A stretch of 64,000 nucleotides of DNA from Sphingomonas naasensis (GCF_004792695.1 NZ_SRXU01000001.1:62001-126000); one strand, 5' to 3'; positions 1 to 11,351 are shown, counted from the first letter of the stretch. Program-made: numbers and translations. Notes: generated from the letters alone by a model not told the origin.

Positions 1-66
1 AAGGCGCGACATGGCTTTTCGAAGGTCGCGGCCAGAAGCTCGGAGGGTCCTTATCCGGAGTCTCCC

Positions 67-660
67 ATGTTGCGATCGTCGGTCCGGGCGGTGGTTGCCG
101 CAGCCTTCGTGAGTTCTGCCGCCGCCGCGATGGCCACGCAGAGCGCGCCACCGGCCGTGCCGGCCGAGCCCGGCGCCACGCCGGCGCCCCTCGAAAGCGC
201 GGCGCCCGGGCCGGTCGCGGCCGAGCCCGTTTCGCGATGCGCGCAGCTTCAGGCGGAGCTCGACACGCTCCAGCGCCAGATGATCGAGGCGAGCAACGAG
301 ACCAGCCGCCTCGCGCTCGCCATGCAGAAGAACATGCGACGCCAGGCCAAGCGCGCGCGGGCCGCCGGGATGGTCTCGCGTTTCGCCGGGTTGATCCCGG
401 GTGCGGGCGCGTTCGCCGGAATGGGCTCGTCGTTGCTGGGCGGCGGGCTCGCGTCGCCAAGGCTCGATCCGGGGATGGACAAGCGTATCGACGAGCAGGT
501 CGCGATCAGCGAGCAGATGCTCCAGCTGTCGAACGGGCTGATCGCCCATCGCTGCCCCGCGACCGCGACGCCCTATGGCGCGATGGCAATGCCCGACGAT
601 CCGGGCGCGGCGGCCCGCGCGGTCGATTCGGGCCGGCCGGCGCCCCGCGGGGGAGACTAG
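67..660 (+). CDS. Exported alanine-rich protein of unknown function
   Basis: The 197-residue product opens with a signal-peptide-like stretch (basic MLRSSVR, then an alanine/valine-rich core, probable cleavage near residue 23). A Pro/Ala-rich linker and a predicted helical, possibly coiled-coil segment follow (about residues 58-105, starting after Cys58). A Gly-rich hydrophobic patch lies at about 110-130. A GGAG sits 6 bases before the ATG. I recognise no family. It probably works in the periplasm or at the inner-membrane surface. The next gene, ppk2, starts 47 bases downstream on the same strand, so the two may be co-transcribed. Confidence 0.7.
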   Translation: MLRSSVRAVVAAAFVSSAAAAMATQSAPPAVPAEPGATPAPLESAAPGPVAAEPVSRCAQLQAELDTLQRQMIEASNETSRLALAMQKNMRRQAKRARAAGMVSRFAGLIPGAGAFAGMGSSLLGGGLASPRLDPGMDKRIDEQVAISEQMLQLSNGLIAHRCPATATPYGAMAMPDDPGAAARAVDSGRPAPRGGD

Positions 661-706
661 CCGGGCCCGATCCGTTATCGCTCGTCCATCGGACGAGGGA
701 CAATGG

Positions 707-1480
707 ATGGCGATCGATCTTTCCGACTATGAGGCGGGCGAGGCTTTCGACGGCGATTACGACAAGGCGCTCGCCAAGGTGCAGAAGCGGCTGAGCCACA
801 TTCACTACGCGCATATCGTCCACAAGCGCCGCGCGATCATCGTGTTCGAGGGTTGGGACGCAGCGGGGAAGGGCGGGATCATCCAGCGCCTCACCGCCGA
901 ATGGGATCCGCGCTATTTCGAGGTCTGGCCGATCTCGGCGCCAACGTCCGAGGAGCTGGCGCATCATTTCCTCTGGCGCTTCTGGCGGCGACTGCCGGCG
1001 CAGCACAACATCGCGATCTTCGACCGCAGCTGGTACGGGCGCGTGCTGGTCGAGCGGGTCGAGGGCTTTGCCGGCAAGGCCGATTGGAAGCGCGGCTATG
1101 CCGAGATCAACGATTTCGAGGCGCAGCAGGCCGATACCGGCGCGACGCTGGTCAAGGTCTTCGTCCATGTGACGCAGAAGACCCAGGACAAGAGGCTCAA
1201 GGCGCGGCTCGAGCATCCGTGGAAGCGCTGGAAGACCGGGCTCGACGACTATCGCAATCGCGCCAAGCGGGAGGACTATCTCGCGGCGATGGCCGAGATG
1301 TTCAAGCGCACCGACACCAAGCACGCGCCGTGGATCGTGATCGACGGCAACGACAAGAAGGCGGCGCGCATCGCCGCGCTCACCGCGATCGCCGATGCGC
1401 TGGAGGCGCATGTCCCGATGGAGCCGCCGGCGCTCGATCCCGAGGTGGAGAAGGTGGCGCGCAAGGCGCTCAATCTCTAG
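707..1480 (+). CDS. ppk2: Polyphosphate kinase 2 family protein (PPK2)
   Basis: The 257-residue protein has the PPK2 fold signature. Its Walker A is GWDAAGKGG at residues 49-57. A Walker B-like stretch follows, IAIFDRSWYGR at about 102-112, followed by VLVERV. PPK2 enzymes transfer phosphate between polyphosphate and nucleoside (di)phosphates in the cytoplasm; which class this one belongs to cannot be read from motifs alone. I chose ATG 707 because GAGGGA lies 7-13 bases before it and the family alignment starts there; upstream in-frame codons run into the previous gene. The 3' end overlaps the convergent gene ending at 1470 by 11 bases. Confidence 0.9.
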   Translation: MAIDLSDYEAGEAFDGDYDKALAKVQKRLSHIHYAHIVHKRRAIIVFEGWDAAGKGGIIQRLTAEWDPRYFEVWPISAPTSEELAHHFLWRFWRRLPAQHNIAIFDRSWYGRVLVERVEGFAGKADWKRGYAEINDFEAQQADTGATLVKVFVHVTQKTQDKRLKARLEHPWKRWKTGLDDYRNRAKREDYLAAMAEMFKRTDTKHAPWIVIDGNDKKAARIAALTAIADALEAHVPMEPPALDPEVEKVARKALNL

Positions 1481-2213
1481 CCATGCCGGGATAGGCCGCC
1501 GCATAGGCCAGTGCGAACGCCGCGCCCGTGCACGAAGCGATCAACCCGACGACCAACGTATCGAGCGTCATCAGCCCCGCGATCAATGTCGTCGCGCGCC
1601 CCAACGCGAGGCGATGCAGCGCATGATGCGCCGCCATCGTCGGCAGATAGGCGGCGACCAGCAACAGCGCGAGTAGCGGCAGACCGCGCCATCCGCTCCG
1701 CAGGCTCGCCAGCGGAGTCGGGCGTTCCTCGCCGAACAGCGCGGCAATCATCGCGAACAGCAAGGGAAGCACGGCGAAGCTCGCCGCAACATAGATCGTC
1801 CGATAAATCGCATCGGATACGCGCCCTTCGAGGCTGGCGGCGGCCGCCGACAATCCAACGAACATCGCCACGGCGGCGATCAGCCGCAGCCAAGCGACTC
1901 CGCGCACGTCCCACCAGCGGCCATCCTGCGCGTGCCAGAAGCGCGCCGCCGCGGCCATCGCGATCAGCAGTGCGGCCAGCTTGGCATAGCCGAATGCCCA
2001 ACGTCCCGAATCAGCGGCGAGCGCGCGTGCGCGCGCTGCGCTCTCGAACATGCCGAGATGGATCTCGAAGCCGTGCTGGAGCAGTTCGGGGATCGCGACG
2101 ATCGCGAGGATCAGCGGCGCGCGGACGAACAGCCCGAAGCCGCGGCGATAGAGTTCGGCCAGCTGCGCCGCGATGAACCCGATCACGCCATCCCCTTCGA
2201 GGGGAAGCTGCAT
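1470..2213 (-). CDS. Multi-pass membrane protein of unknown function
   Basis: The 247-residue protein has about five or six hydrophobic segments (roughly residues 30-45, 75-90, 105-125, 140-160, 180-200 and 215-240), so it is an inner-membrane protein. I recognise no catalytic motif; the layout resembles uncharacterised sphingomonad membrane proteins. It starts 27 bases after the carbonic anhydrase stop on the same strand and is probably co-transcribed with it. Its 3' end overlaps ppk2 tail to tail. Confidence 0.65.
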   Translation of the reverse strand: MQLPLEGDGVIGFIAAQLAELYRRGFGLFVRAPLILAIVAIPELLQHGFEIHLGMFESAARARALAADSGRWAFGYAKLAALLIAMAAAARFWHAQDGRWWDVRGVAWLRLIAAVAMFVGLSAAAASLEGRVSDAIYRTIYVAASFAVLPLLFAMIAALFGEERPTPLASLRSGWRGLPLLALLLVAAYLPTMAAHHALHRLALGRATTLIAGLMTLDTLVVGLIASCTGAAFALAYAAAYPGMARD

Positions 2214-2240
2214 GCCGGTTCCGCGCGCGTCAACCGGGGT

Positions 2241-2870
2241 TCACGCCGGCGCGAACGCCCCGTCTTCGTCCATCACGTGCAGCACGCCATCGCGAATCGC
2301 GAAATAGGCGCCGTGGAGGGTGAGGGTGCCCGCCGCCACCCGTTCGGCGACGAAGGGGAAGGTCATCAGATTGACCAGCGAGACGCGCACCGTCTCGAGC
2401 TCGAGCGCATAGACCGCCTCGGGACCGGTGCCGTGCTCGGCGACGATCCGCTCGCGTGCCGTGTCGAGCATGTCGACCCAGTGCGCGATGAAGCCGCCCT
2501 GGCCGTTGGGCGCGCCCTTGAAGCGTTGCGACAGCGACGCGGCAACGCCGCCGCAGGCGCCATGGCCGAGCACCACGATCTCGGGCACCTCGAGCTGGTT
2601 GACGGCGAATTCGAGGGCGGCCGAGACGCCGTGGCGGCTCGCATCGTCCTCGAACGGCGGCACGAGATTGGCGACGTTGCGGACGACGAAGATCTCGCCG
2701 GGAACGGTATCGAAGATCTGCGCGGGATCGACCCGGCTGTCCGAACAGGCGATCACCATCACGCGCGGGCTCTGGCCTTCGCTGAGGCCCGACCATCGAT
2801 CGCGATGGCGCCGATATTCGCTGGTCCGGAAACGCTGATAGCCGTCGAGCAGATCGGTGAAGTCGGTCAT
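2241..2870 (-). CDS. Beta-class carbonic anhydrase
   Basis: The 209-residue cytoplasmic zinc enzyme interconverts CO2 and bicarbonate. The beta-class signature is complete: Cys42-Ser-Asp44-Ser-Arg46 (CSDSR), with the Asp/Arg dyad, and His103-Gly-Ala-Cys106 (HGACGG). This gives the Cys-His-Cys zinc site. Length is usual for bacterial beta enzymes. It is divergent from lipA, and the 116 bases between the two starts must hold both promoters. Confidence 0.93.
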   Translation of the reverse strand: MTDFTDLLDGYQRFRTSEYRRHRDRWSGLSEGQSPRVMVIACSDSRVDPAQIFDTVPGEIFVVRNVANLVPPFEDDASRHGVSAALEFAVNQLEVPEIVVLGHGACGGVAASLSQRFKGAPNGQGGFIAHWVDMLDTARERIVAEHGTGPEAVYALELETVRVSLVNLMTFPFVAERVAAGTLTLHGAYFAIRDGVLHVMDEDGAFAPA

Positions 2871-2986
2871 TCCGGCTCCATAGCGCGTCCTTCGCGTTTG
2901 CGAACCCCATCTGCGTTCGCGGCGTGCAAGCCTGCATGCGCGCGCGGTTGTTGTGCCTGCGCGCGCGCATCGCTATCTGGCGCGTC

Positions 2987-3919
2987 ATGAACGAGATGTC
3001 CCCGCTGCCGCGGCCCGAGCGCGTCCGCAAGCCCGACTGGATCCGCGTCAAGGCACCGACCTCGGCGGGCTTCGCCGCGACCCGCGCGCTGATGCGCTCG
3101 AAGAGCCTCACCACGGTGTGCGAGGAAGCCGCCTGCCCGAATATCGGCGAATGCTGGTCGAAGAAGCACGCGACGGTGATGATCCTCGGCGACACCTGCA
3201 CCCGTGCCTGCGCCTTCTGCAACGTCAAGACCGGCATGCCGCGCGCCGTCGATCCGATGGAGCCGCAGAACGTCGCCGATGCCGCGGCGCAGATGGGGCT
3301 CGAGCATATCGTGATCACCTCGGTCGACCGCGACGATCTGCCCGATGGCGGCGCGAAGCAGTTCGTCAAAGTGATCGAGGCGATCCGCAAGTCGAACCCG
3401 ACCACGACGATCGAGATCCTCACCCCCGATTTCCGCAACAAGCACGAGGCGGCGATCGAGATGATCGTCGCGGCGCGGCCCGACGTCTACAACCACAACC
3501 TCGAGACCGTCCCGCGGCTCTATCCGACGATCCGTCCCGGCGCGCGTTACTACGCCTCGATCCGGCTGCTCGAGACGGTCAAGAAGCTCGATCCGTCGAT
3601 CTTCACCAAATCGGGCATCATGCTCGGCCTCGGCGAGGAGCGGCTCGAGGTCCATCAGGTGATGGACGACATGCGCAGCGCCGACATCGATTTCCTGACG
3701 ATGGGCCAATATCTCCAGCCGACCCCGAAGCATGCCAAGGTGCAGGAGTTCGTCACCCCGCAGGCGTTCGGCTCGTACGGCGCGATCGCCCGCGCCAAGG
3801 GATTCCTGCTCGTCGCCTCGTCGCCGCTGACCCGGTCGAGCTACCATGCCGGCGACGATTTCGCGAAGATGCGCGATGCCCGCGCGGCAAAGCTGGCGAA
3901 GGTGACGGCCGAGGCCTGA
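2987..3919 (+). CDS. lipA: Lipoyl synthase
   Basis: The 310-residue radical SAM enzyme inserts two sulfurs into octanoyl groups on lipoyl domains. Both cluster motifs are intact: the auxiliary 4Fe-4S cysteines C45, C50 and C56 ([12 protein letters not shown]) and the SAM-cluster cysteines C71, C75 and C78 (CTRACAFC). I chose ATG 2987 over earlier in-frame codons because LipA proteins usually begin with a short charged leader such as [13 protein letters not shown]. The next gene starts at the stop codon (TGATG). Confidence 0.96.
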   Translation: MNEMSPLPRPERVRKPDWIRVKAPTSAGFAATRALMRSKSLTTVCEEAACPNIGECWSKKHATVMILGDTCTRACAFCNVKTGMPRAVDPMEPQNVADAAAQMGLEHIVITSVDRDDLPDGGAKQFVKVIEAIRKSNPTTTIEILTPDFRNKHEAAIEMIVAARPDVYNHNLETVPRLYPTIRPGARYYASIRLLETVKKLDPSIFTKSGIMLGLGEERLEVHQVMDDMRSADIDFLTMGQYLQPTPKHAKVQEFVTPQAFGSYGAIARAKGFLLVASSPLTRSSYHAGDDFAKMRDARAAKLAKVTAEA

Positions 3920-4374
3920 TGCCCAAGCATAGCGAGACGCGCGCGCTGCCCTATTCGCCGGAGCAGATGTTCGACCTCGTCGCCGATGTCGGCCGCTATG
4001 GCGAGTTCCTGCCCTGGGTCTCGGCGGTGCGGGTGCGCTCGAACAGCGACACCCAGATGGTCGCGGACCTGATCGTCGGGTTCAAGGGCCTGCGCGAAAG
4101 CTTCACCTCGCGCGTCGAGAAGCAGCGTCCCGCACATATCCTGGTCGATTATCTCGAAGGACCGCTCAAGCACCTGCACAATGACTGGAAATTCCGCCCG
4201 GACGGGCAGGGCGGCTGCCTCGTCGATTTCTGCGTCGACTTCGCGTTCAAGAACCGCGTGTTCGAGATGCTCGCGGGCCAGGTGTTCGACCGCGCGCTCA
4301 GGAAGATGATCAACGCCTTCGAGGAACGCGCGGCGCGGCTCTATGGCGATGCGGGCGCGCAGAGCGCGGCCTGA
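3919..4374 (+). CDS. RatA/COQ10-like START-domain protein (ubiquinone-binding)
   Basis: The 151-residue protein has the SRPBCC/START fold of the COQ10/RatA family. Visible features are the N-terminal motif YSPEQMFDLVADVGRYGEFLPW and a C-terminal helix around residues 113-141. Relatives bind ubiquinone and help respiratory chain function; E. coli RatA was first reported as a toxin affecting ribosome association. The ATG overlaps the lipA stop (TGATG), which implies translational coupling, and this neighbour order is usual in alphaproteobacteria. Confidence 0.87.
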   Translation: MPKHSETRALPYSPEQMFDLVADVGRYGEFLPWVSAVRVRSNSDTQMVADLIVGFKGLRESFTSRVEKQRPAHILVDYLEGPLKHLHNDWKFRPDGQGGCLVDFCVDFAFKNRVFEMLAGQVFDRALRKMINAFEERAARLYGDAGAQSAA

Positions 4375-4420
4375 GCGGCTGCCGCCGGTCGCCTGGTCCT
4401 GCCTCGCCGCACGACACGCG

Positions 4421-5029
4421 TTACAGGGCTTTCGATACGTTCAGCCCGAGGACGACGACGGACTGAATCGTGTCCATATTGTGCTGCAGGCGGATTTGCT
4501 TTCCGTTCTTGTAAAAGGCGTCCTGAACGAACGGGTGCCGGATTATCCCGGCATCGTTCCAGCCTTTTTCGAGCAGGCGGCTGCGCCATTCCGCGATATG
4601 CTCGTTCTGGAGGCGATCGATCTCCAGCCTGAACTCGAGATCGGGCAGGGCGTAGAGTTTGGTGTAAAGCGGCTGACCGACCGTACCGGCGACGTACAGC
4701 TCGCCGAATCCACCGGTTCTGGCGACATGCTCGAAACTGCGGTTGAGCGCCAGCGCGACATCCGAGACTTCAAGCGATCCCGAGGGCGCGCCGGCCAGTC
4801 GATCGATGCCGTCGACCAGCGCATTTTCCTGCGGCGCGCAGCGATGGTCGTCGCGTGAATAGCCCGTTCGGCCTTCGATCAGGACAGCGCCGCCGCATCG
4901 ATCCGCCGCCGCGTTCGCGCCATCCGATCGCGCGTCCGATCGGACGAAGTTACGCGCACGTTGCTGCGCGGGCGACATGCACCCGCAGAGCGACGCGGAC
5001 AGGATCATGATCGGTAGCCAGCCTCTCAT
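4421..5029 (-). CDS. Putative lipoprotein of unknown function
   Basis: The 202-residue product has a type II signal sequence: MRGWLPIMILSASLCGC with a lipobox whose acceptor is Cys15 or Cys17. The rest is soluble and polar with no recognised domain. It shows a Cys-containing segment at about residues 45-65 and a basic C-terminal region. It is convergent with the COQ10-like gene and lies 61 bases downstream of cinA on the same strand. Base composition is somewhat less GC-biased at its 3' end than in the neighbours. Confidence 0.62.
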   Translation of the reverse strand: MRGWLPIMILSASLCGCMSPAQQRARNFVRSDARSDGANAAADRCGGAVLIEGRTGYSRDDHRCAPQENALVDGIDRLAGAPSGSLEVSDVALALNRSFEHVARTGGFGELYVAGTVGQPLYTKLYALPDLEFRLEIDRLQNEHIAEWRSRLLEKGWNDAGIIRHPFVQDAFYKNGKQIRLQHNMDTIQSVVVLGLNVSKAL

Positions 5030-5090
5030 GCCGACAGACTAACTGGAGGCGCAGGCAGCGCAAGCGCAACTGCCGAAGATTGCGGCTGGC

Positions 5091-5627
5091 TTACGCCGTC
5101 GCTTCGGGCGGCTCGGCCGCGGGTGCATCGGGCATGAGCAGCTCAAGCGCGCATAGCGCCGCCTGGAGCCGCACCCCGGCGCGGCCATTGTCCTCGAAAT
5201 GGCGGGCATCGGCGACGATGTGCTGCGGATCGGCGCCGCGCTCGGCTTGCGCGAAAACCACGGTGCCCACCGGCTTCTTCTCGCTGCCGCCATCGGGCCC
5301 GGCGATCCCGGTGATCGCCACCGCGACATCGGCGGTGCTGCGCTTGAGCGCGCCCTGCGCCATGCTCCACGCCACCGCGATCGACACCGACCCGAAGGTT
5401 TCGAGCACGTCGGTGCTGACCTTGAGCACTTCGGTCTTGGCGTCGTTCGAATAGGTGATGAAGCCCGCGTCGAACACGTCCGACGAGCCGGGGATCTCGG
5501 TCAGCGCAGCGCTGACGAGACCGCCGGTGCAGCTTTCCGCCACGGCGATGCGACGGCCGGCGGCGCGATTGGCCTCGAGCACTTTCCGGGCGGCTTCGAC
5601 CAGTTTGGCCGGGAGAATCGTATCCAT
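5091..5627 (-). CDS. CinA C-terminal domain protein / nicotinamide-nucleotide amidase
   Basis: The 178-residue stand-alone CinA C-terminal domain (PncC-like) is expected to deamidate nicotinamide mononucleotide to nicotinate mononucleotide in pyridine nucleotide recycling. Family motifs are the AESCTGG stretch at about residues 30-36 and AITGIAGPDGGS. I set the start at ATG 5627, which gives the usual MDTILPAKLVEAA opening; further upstream the frame runs into ispDF in another phase. It lies 38 bases downstream of ispDF on the same strand, a common sphingomonad arrangement. Confidence 0.9.
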   Translation of the reverse strand: MDTILPAKLVEAARKVLEANRAAGRRIAVAESCTGGLVSAALTEIPGSSDVFDAGFITYSNDAKTEVLKVSTDVLETFGSVSIAVAWSMAQGALKRSTADVAVAITGIAGPDGGSEKKPVGTVVFAQAERGADPQHIVADARHFEDNGRAGVRLQAALCALELLMPDAPAAEPPEATA

Positions 5628-5665
5628 AGCGGCGCCCTGTGCCACCGAGATGTTTCGATGGCGAG

Positions 5666-6805
5666 TCAGGCGATGTCCGAAGGTACGCGGACCGTCGCAA
5701 TTGCCTGCGCGGCCATGCCTTCGCCGCGGCCGGTGAAACCGAGCCGCTCGGTGGTGGTCGCCTTCACGCTCACCTGCGACTCGGCGAGGCGCAGGATCGC
5801 GGCGATGCTCGCCCGGATCGCGTCGCGGTGCGGACCGATCTTCGGCGCCTCGCAGATGATCGTCAGGTCGATGAAGTCGATCACGCCGCCCTGCGCCGCG
5901 AGCAGCCCGGCGGCGTGCTCGAGAAAGCGCGCCGAGGCGGCGCCGCGCCACTGCGGATCGCTCGGCGGGAAATGCATCCCGATATCGCCCGCGCCGATGA
6001 CCCCAAGCAACGCATCGGTGATCGCATGGAGCGCGACATCGGCGTCGCTATGCCCCGACAGGCCCTTGCTGTGGGGGATCTGGATCCCGCCCAGCCAAAG
6101 CGCCTCGCCCTCGGCGAAGCGATGGACGTCATAACCCTGGGCGGTGCGGACCCGCATGCTCGCGGCATGGCGCGCCTCGGCGGCGGCGAAATCGGCGGGG
6201 TGAGTGATCTTTTCCAGCTTCATGTCTCCGGGGACGAGCGCGACTTCGATGCCCAGCGCGCGGACCATCTGCGCGTCGTCGGTCGCCTCGCGGTCTTCGG
6301 GCCAGGCGGCATGCGCCGCGCGGATCGTGGCGGTGTGAAAGGCCTGCGGGGTCTGGACGCGGACGAGGCCGTCGCGCGGCACCGTCTCGCCCAGCGTCTC
6401 GCCGGCCCTTGCCAGCGTGTCGGCGACGGGGAGGGCAGGGAGGGCGCCTTCGCTGGTCTCCAGCGCCGCGAGCAGGGCGTCGATCACCGCATGCGAGAGG
6501 AAGGGACGCGCGGCATCGTGGATCAGGACGCGATCGGCGTCGATTGCCGCCAACCCGTTCGCCACCGATTCGCGCCGTGTGGCGCCGCCGATCACGAAGC
6601 CGACCGGACCGAGCGCGGCTTCCAGCGCCGCTTCCTGCCCCGCGCCGATCACCACCACCACGTCGTCGATCGCGGGATGCGATGCGAGCGCGCCATGGCC
6701 GTGCGCGAGTAGCGGCTTGCCGGCGAGCGGCGCGAATTGCTTGGGGATGGCGCTTCCGGCGCGAACGCCTTGCCCGGCGGCGACGATGATCGCGGCTGTC
6801 TTCAT
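5666..6805 (-). CDS. ispDF: Bifunctional IspD/IspF enzyme of the MEP isoprenoid pathway
   Basis: The 379-residue fusion covers two non-consecutive MEP steps. Residues 1 to about 215 form the 2-C-methyl-D-erythritol 4-phosphate cytidylyltransferase (IspD) with the nucleotide loop AAGQGVRAG and RPFLS. The rest is 2-C-methyl-D-erythritol 2,4-cyclodiphosphate synthase (IspF) with the metal motif GYDVHRF, SGHSDADV and the C-terminal TTTERLGFTGRGEG. The fusion is typical of alphaproteobacteria. Both halves look intact. Confidence 0.96.
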   Translation of the reverse strand: MKTAAIIVAAGQGVRAGSAIPKQFAPLAGKPLLAHGHGALASHPAIDDVVVVIGAGQEAALEAALGPVGFVIGGATRRESVANGLAAIDADRVLIHDAARPFLSHAVIDALLAALETSEGALPALPVADTLARAGETLGETVPRDGLVRVQTPQAFHTATIRAAHAAWPEDREATDDAQMVRALGIEVALVPGDMKLEKITHPADFAAAEARHAASMRVRTAQGYDVHRFAEGEALWLGGIQIPHSKGLSGHSDADVALHAITDALLGVIGAGDIGMHFPPSDPQWRGAASARFLEHAAGLLAAQGGVIDFIDLTIICEAPKIGPHRDAIRASIAAILRLAESQVSVKATTTERLGFTGRGEGMAAQAIATVRVPSDIA

Positions 6806-6871
6806 CGCGCGCGGCGTAGCGAATGACAGCGGGCAGAGATAGGTCTGCCGCGCAGGCGCGATTCGGCGGGT

Positions 6872-7216
6872 CTAGCCAAGCCGCCAGCGAAACACGCTCG
6901 TCCAATGGCCGGCAACATATGCTCCTGATGCGTCGCGGGCAGGTTTGAAGCGCGCACGCCGCTTGAGCAGGGTGCATGTCGTCTCGTCGAGCAGCGAGGA
7001 GCCGCTCGATGCGGTGATCGTGCATGCAGCGACACGCCCGCGCGTGTCCACGTCGAGGCGGAACCCCGTATCACCTTGCCGTCCCGCCGAATGGGCCGCC
7101 GGAGGATAGTCATCCTGCGTGATCCAGCCGGAAGGTGAATTTTTGGGTTGGGGCTGGGACTCAGCTTGTCCTGCGATTGCGGAAATCAGCAGCGCGGCTG
7201 CAGACAGGATCGCCAT
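6872..7216 (-). CDS. Small exported TonB C-terminal domain protein
   Basis: The 114-residue product has a signal peptide (MAILSAAALLISAIAGQA) followed by one TonB_C-like domain: DDYPPAA, GFRLDVDTRGRVAACTI, then RRARFKPARD and FRWRL. TonB_C domains contact outer-membrane receptors, but this protein lacks the membrane anchor and proline spacer of true TonB, so it is a periplasmic single-domain member. I chose ATG 7216 because AGGGGGA lies 5 bases before it. It is divergent from a paralogue at 7338. Confidence 0.78.
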   Translation of the reverse strand: MAILSAAALLISAIAGQAESQPQPKNSPSGWITQDDYPPAAHSAGRQGDTGFRLDVDTRGRVAACTITASSGSSLLDETTCTLLKRRARFKPARDASGAYVAGHWTSVFRWRLG

Positions 7217-7337
7217 GATGCTCCCCCTATTGGTGGCGTGCTGCCAGATGAGCGGCGAAGGGAAGGCAACGAGCGGCTGGTGAGGGGGCGCCGTTGCAAT
7301 ACCGCTCGGGCATGCACCGGAGGGAAGGGAGAACGAC

Positions 7338-7703
7338 ATGCTCGGAAGATTGCGTGCACCGCTGGCATTGATCGCCATGCTTTGCTGCCTCCATGCGGCG
7401 CCAGCATCCGCCCGGCAGGGGCCCACGCCGCGCGGCGATCCCGAGACCTGGTTGCAGCCCGCCGACTATCCACCGCGGCTGCGCGCCCGCGGCAGCAGCG
7501 TCGACGTCGCGCTCGGCATCGCGCCGAGTGGGCTGACCACCGCTTGCCGGGTGATCGCGTCCAGCGGCTCAGCGGCGTGGGACAGGGAGATCTGCGCGAT
7601 CCTGCGGCGCCGCGCGCGCTTCCACGCACCACTCGACGCCGCCGGTCGGCCGGTGCCCAGCGTCTGGCAACATCGCTATGTCCGGGCTGCGCCCACCTCG
7701 TAG
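7338..7703 (+). CDS. Small exported TonB C-terminal domain-like protein (paralogue of 6872-7216)
   Basis: The 121-residue product has an N-terminal signal peptide (cleavage near PASA-RQ) and a degenerate TonB_C domain: [29 protein letters not shown] and [11 protein letters not shown]. It matches the divergent neighbour motif for motif, so the pair looks like an inverted local duplication. GAAGGGAGAA precedes the ATG at good spacing. The role is not known; it is probably periplasmic. Confidence 0.72.
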   Translation: MLGRLRAPLALIAMLCCLHAAPASARQGPTPRGDPETWLQPADYPPRLRARGSSVDVALGIAPSGLTTACRVIASSGSAAWDREICAILRRRARFHAPLDAAGRPVPSVWQHRYVRAAPTS

Positions 7704-7727
7704 CACCCCTGCCTTGCCAATCCGGGC

Positions 7728-7756
7728 TTGTGCCGCTAGGCGTCGCTGCCTATTTT
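7728..7756 (+). promoter_or_regulatory. Candidate promoter for dusB-ntrBC
   Basis: A TTGTGC element at 7728-7733 and TATTTT at 7751-7756 are 17 bases apart and end 11 bases before the dusB ATG. This is a by-eye match to a housekeeping-type promoter in the only short gap before the operon; it gives a very short leader. Confidence 0.3.
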
Positions 7757-7767
7757 TCAGGCAGATC

Positions 7768-8766
7768 ATGCGCGAACTCGCCCCTATCCAGATCGGCCCC
7801 GTGCGGGTCGAAGCCCCGGTGCTGCTCGCGCCGATGACCGGCGTGACCGACCGGCCGTTCCGCCGGCTCGTGCGGCGCTATGGCTCGGGGCTCAACGTCA
7901 CCGAGATGGTCGCCAGCCAGGCCGCGATCCGCGAGACGCGCCAATCGGTCCAGAAATTCGCCTGGGATCCGATCGAGGATCCGGTGTCGATGCAGCTGGT
8001 CGGCTGCACCCCCTATGAGATGGCCGAGGCGGCGAAGCTCAGCGAGGATCGCGGTGCGGCGATCGTCGACATCAACATGGGCTGCCCGGTCCGGAAAGTG
8101 ACCAGCGGCGACGCGGGATCGGCGCTGATGCGCGACCTCAAGCTCGCCGCCTCGCTGATCGAGGCCTGCGTCAAGGCGGTCTCGGTACCGGTCACCGTCA
8201 AGATGCGGATGGGCTGGTGCCATGACAGCCTCAACGCCCCCGAGCTTGCGCACATCGCCGAGGACCTCGGCGCGAAGATGATCACCGTCCATGGCCGCAC
8301 CCGCAATCAGATGTACAAGGGGTCGGCCGACTGGGGCTTCATCCGCAACGTGAAGGATGCAGTGGCGATCCCCGTGATCGCCAATGGCGACATCTGCACC
8401 GTCGAAGACGCGCGGACGGCGCTGGCACAGTCGGGCGCCGACGGGGTGATGATCGGCCGCGGCGCCTATGGCCGCCCGTGGATCCTGCGCGAGGTGATGG
8501 ACGCGCTGACCGGCCAGCCGGCCCGCCCCGAGCCTTCGCTCGACGAACAATATCAAGTGATCGTAGAGCATTACGTCGACACGCTGAGCCATTATGGCAA
8601 CGAGGTCGGCGTCAACATGATGCGCAAGCATATCGGCTGGTACACCAAGGGCATCCATGGCTCGGCCGAGTTCCGAAACAATGTGAACAAGCAGGCCGAC
8701 CCCAAGGTCGTTCTCGACATGCTCGCCGAATTCTACGCGCCATGGTCTTCGCGCGCGGCGGCCTGA
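7768..8766 (+). CDS. dusB: tRNA-dihydrouridine synthase B
   Basis: The 332-residue flavoenzyme reduces uridines in tRNA to dihydrouridine. Visible are the FMN-barrel start [15 protein letters not shown], the catalytic Cys106 in NMGCPVRKV, and the phosphate-binding [10 protein letters not shown] and [16 protein letters not shown] segments. It is the old nifR3 gene, which precedes ntrB in many alphaproteobacteria. Its 3' end overlaps ntrB by 25 bases. I chose ATG 7768 because the family alignment begins with [10 protein letters not shown]. Confidence 0.95.
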   Translation: MRELAPIQIGPVRVEAPVLLAPMTGVTDRPFRRLVRRYGSGLNVTEMVASQAAIRETRQSVQKFAWDPIEDPVSMQLVGCTPYEMAEAAKLSEDRGAAIVDINMGCPVRKVTSGDAGSALMRDLKLAASLIEACVKAVSVPVTVKMRMGWCHDSLNAPELAHIAEDLGAKMITVHGRTRNQMYKGSADWGFIRNVKDAVAIPVIANGDICTVEDARTALAQSGADGVMIGRGAYGRPWILREVMDALTGQPARPEPSLDEQYQVIVEHYVDTLSHYGNEVGVNMMRKHIGWYTKGIHGSAEFRNNVNKQADPKVVLDMLAEFYAPWSSRAAA

Positions 8767-9838
8767 GGCGGGCAAAGCCGGAACCGGTACAGGGGCCAGG
8801 CTTTGCCGAATTGTTCGCGGCGCTGCCCGTGGCGGTGCTGGTGATCGATCCCGACGGCCGCATCGCCCATGCCAATTCGGCGTGCGAGCTGCTGCTCAAC
8901 CACAGCGAGCGCGCGATGGTCGGCCAGCCCTATGACGCGGTGCTGCTGCCGCCCGCCGACTATGCCGACCGCCGCGACGGCCATGGCTTCGCGGCGTTCG
9001 ACATCGAGATCGAGGCGATCCGCGGGCCGCGCATCCGCGTCGATTTCGTCGAGACGATGATCGCCGACCAGCCCGGCTGGCGGATCGTCACGCTCCATCA
9101 CGCGCCGCAATCGCGCCCGGTCGCGCAGGGCGCCGACCGCACCGCCGGCGCGCGCGCCGCGATGGGCGCGGCGGCGATGCTCGCGCACGAGATCAAGAAC
9201 CCGCTCTCGGGCATTCGCGGCGCCGCGCAATTGCTCCAGAGCGCCGGCGAGGAGCGCGAGCTCACCGAGTTGATCACCACCGAGGTCGACCGCATCGCGG
9301 CGCTGATCGACCGGATGCAGGATTTCACCGACACGCGCCCGCTCAAGCTGGCGCCGACCAATGTCTATCCGCTGCTCGACCATGCCCGGCGCGTGGCGCT
9401 CGCCGGGTTCGCGCGCGGGATCGTGATCGAGGAGCGGTTCGATCCGTCGCTGCCGCCGGTGCTGGTCGATCCCGACGCGTTTCTCCAGGTGCTGCTCAAC
9501 CTGCTCAAGAACGCCGCCGAGGCGCTGGGCGGGCTGGCCCAGCCGCGGATCACGCTGGCGACCGCCTATCGCCACGGCATGTCGGTGAGCACCGGCGCGG
9601 GCCGTCCGCGCCAGCCGCTGCCGATCGAGATCCTCGTCATCGACAATGGGCCGGGCGCGCCGGCCGACATCGCCGAGCATCTGTTCGAGCCCTTCGTCTC
9701 GGGAAAGCCGGAAGGGAAGGGGCTGGGATTGCCGTTGGTCGAAAAGCTGGTCCGCGACATGGGCGGGGTGGTCCAATATGGCCGCGAGCGCGATCCCGAG
9801 GTCACGCTGTTCCGCATCCTGCTACCGAGGGCCAAGGC

Positions 9839-9842
<4 letters not shown>
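8742..9842 (+). CDS. ntrB: Nitrogen regulation sensor histidine kinase NtrB
   Basis: The 366-residue cytoplasmic kinase phosphorylates NtrC when nitrogen is limiting. It has an N-terminal PAS domain (about residues 20-125), a HisKA motif with phospho-acceptor His149 ([11 protein letters not shown]) and a C-terminal ATPase domain with N ([11 protein letters not shown]), G1 (DNGPG) and G2 (GKGLGLPLV) boxes. The ATG lies inside dusB, and ATGA at the end couples it to ntrC. There are no membrane segments. Confidence 0.94.
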
Positions 9843-11281
<1,439 letters not shown>

Positions 11282-11351
11282 CGACGGTCGGCGCGCGTTA
11301 GTGCAAAATTATGTGTTCTTTCGGCCACAATCTGGTTGTATCCCTGCAACG

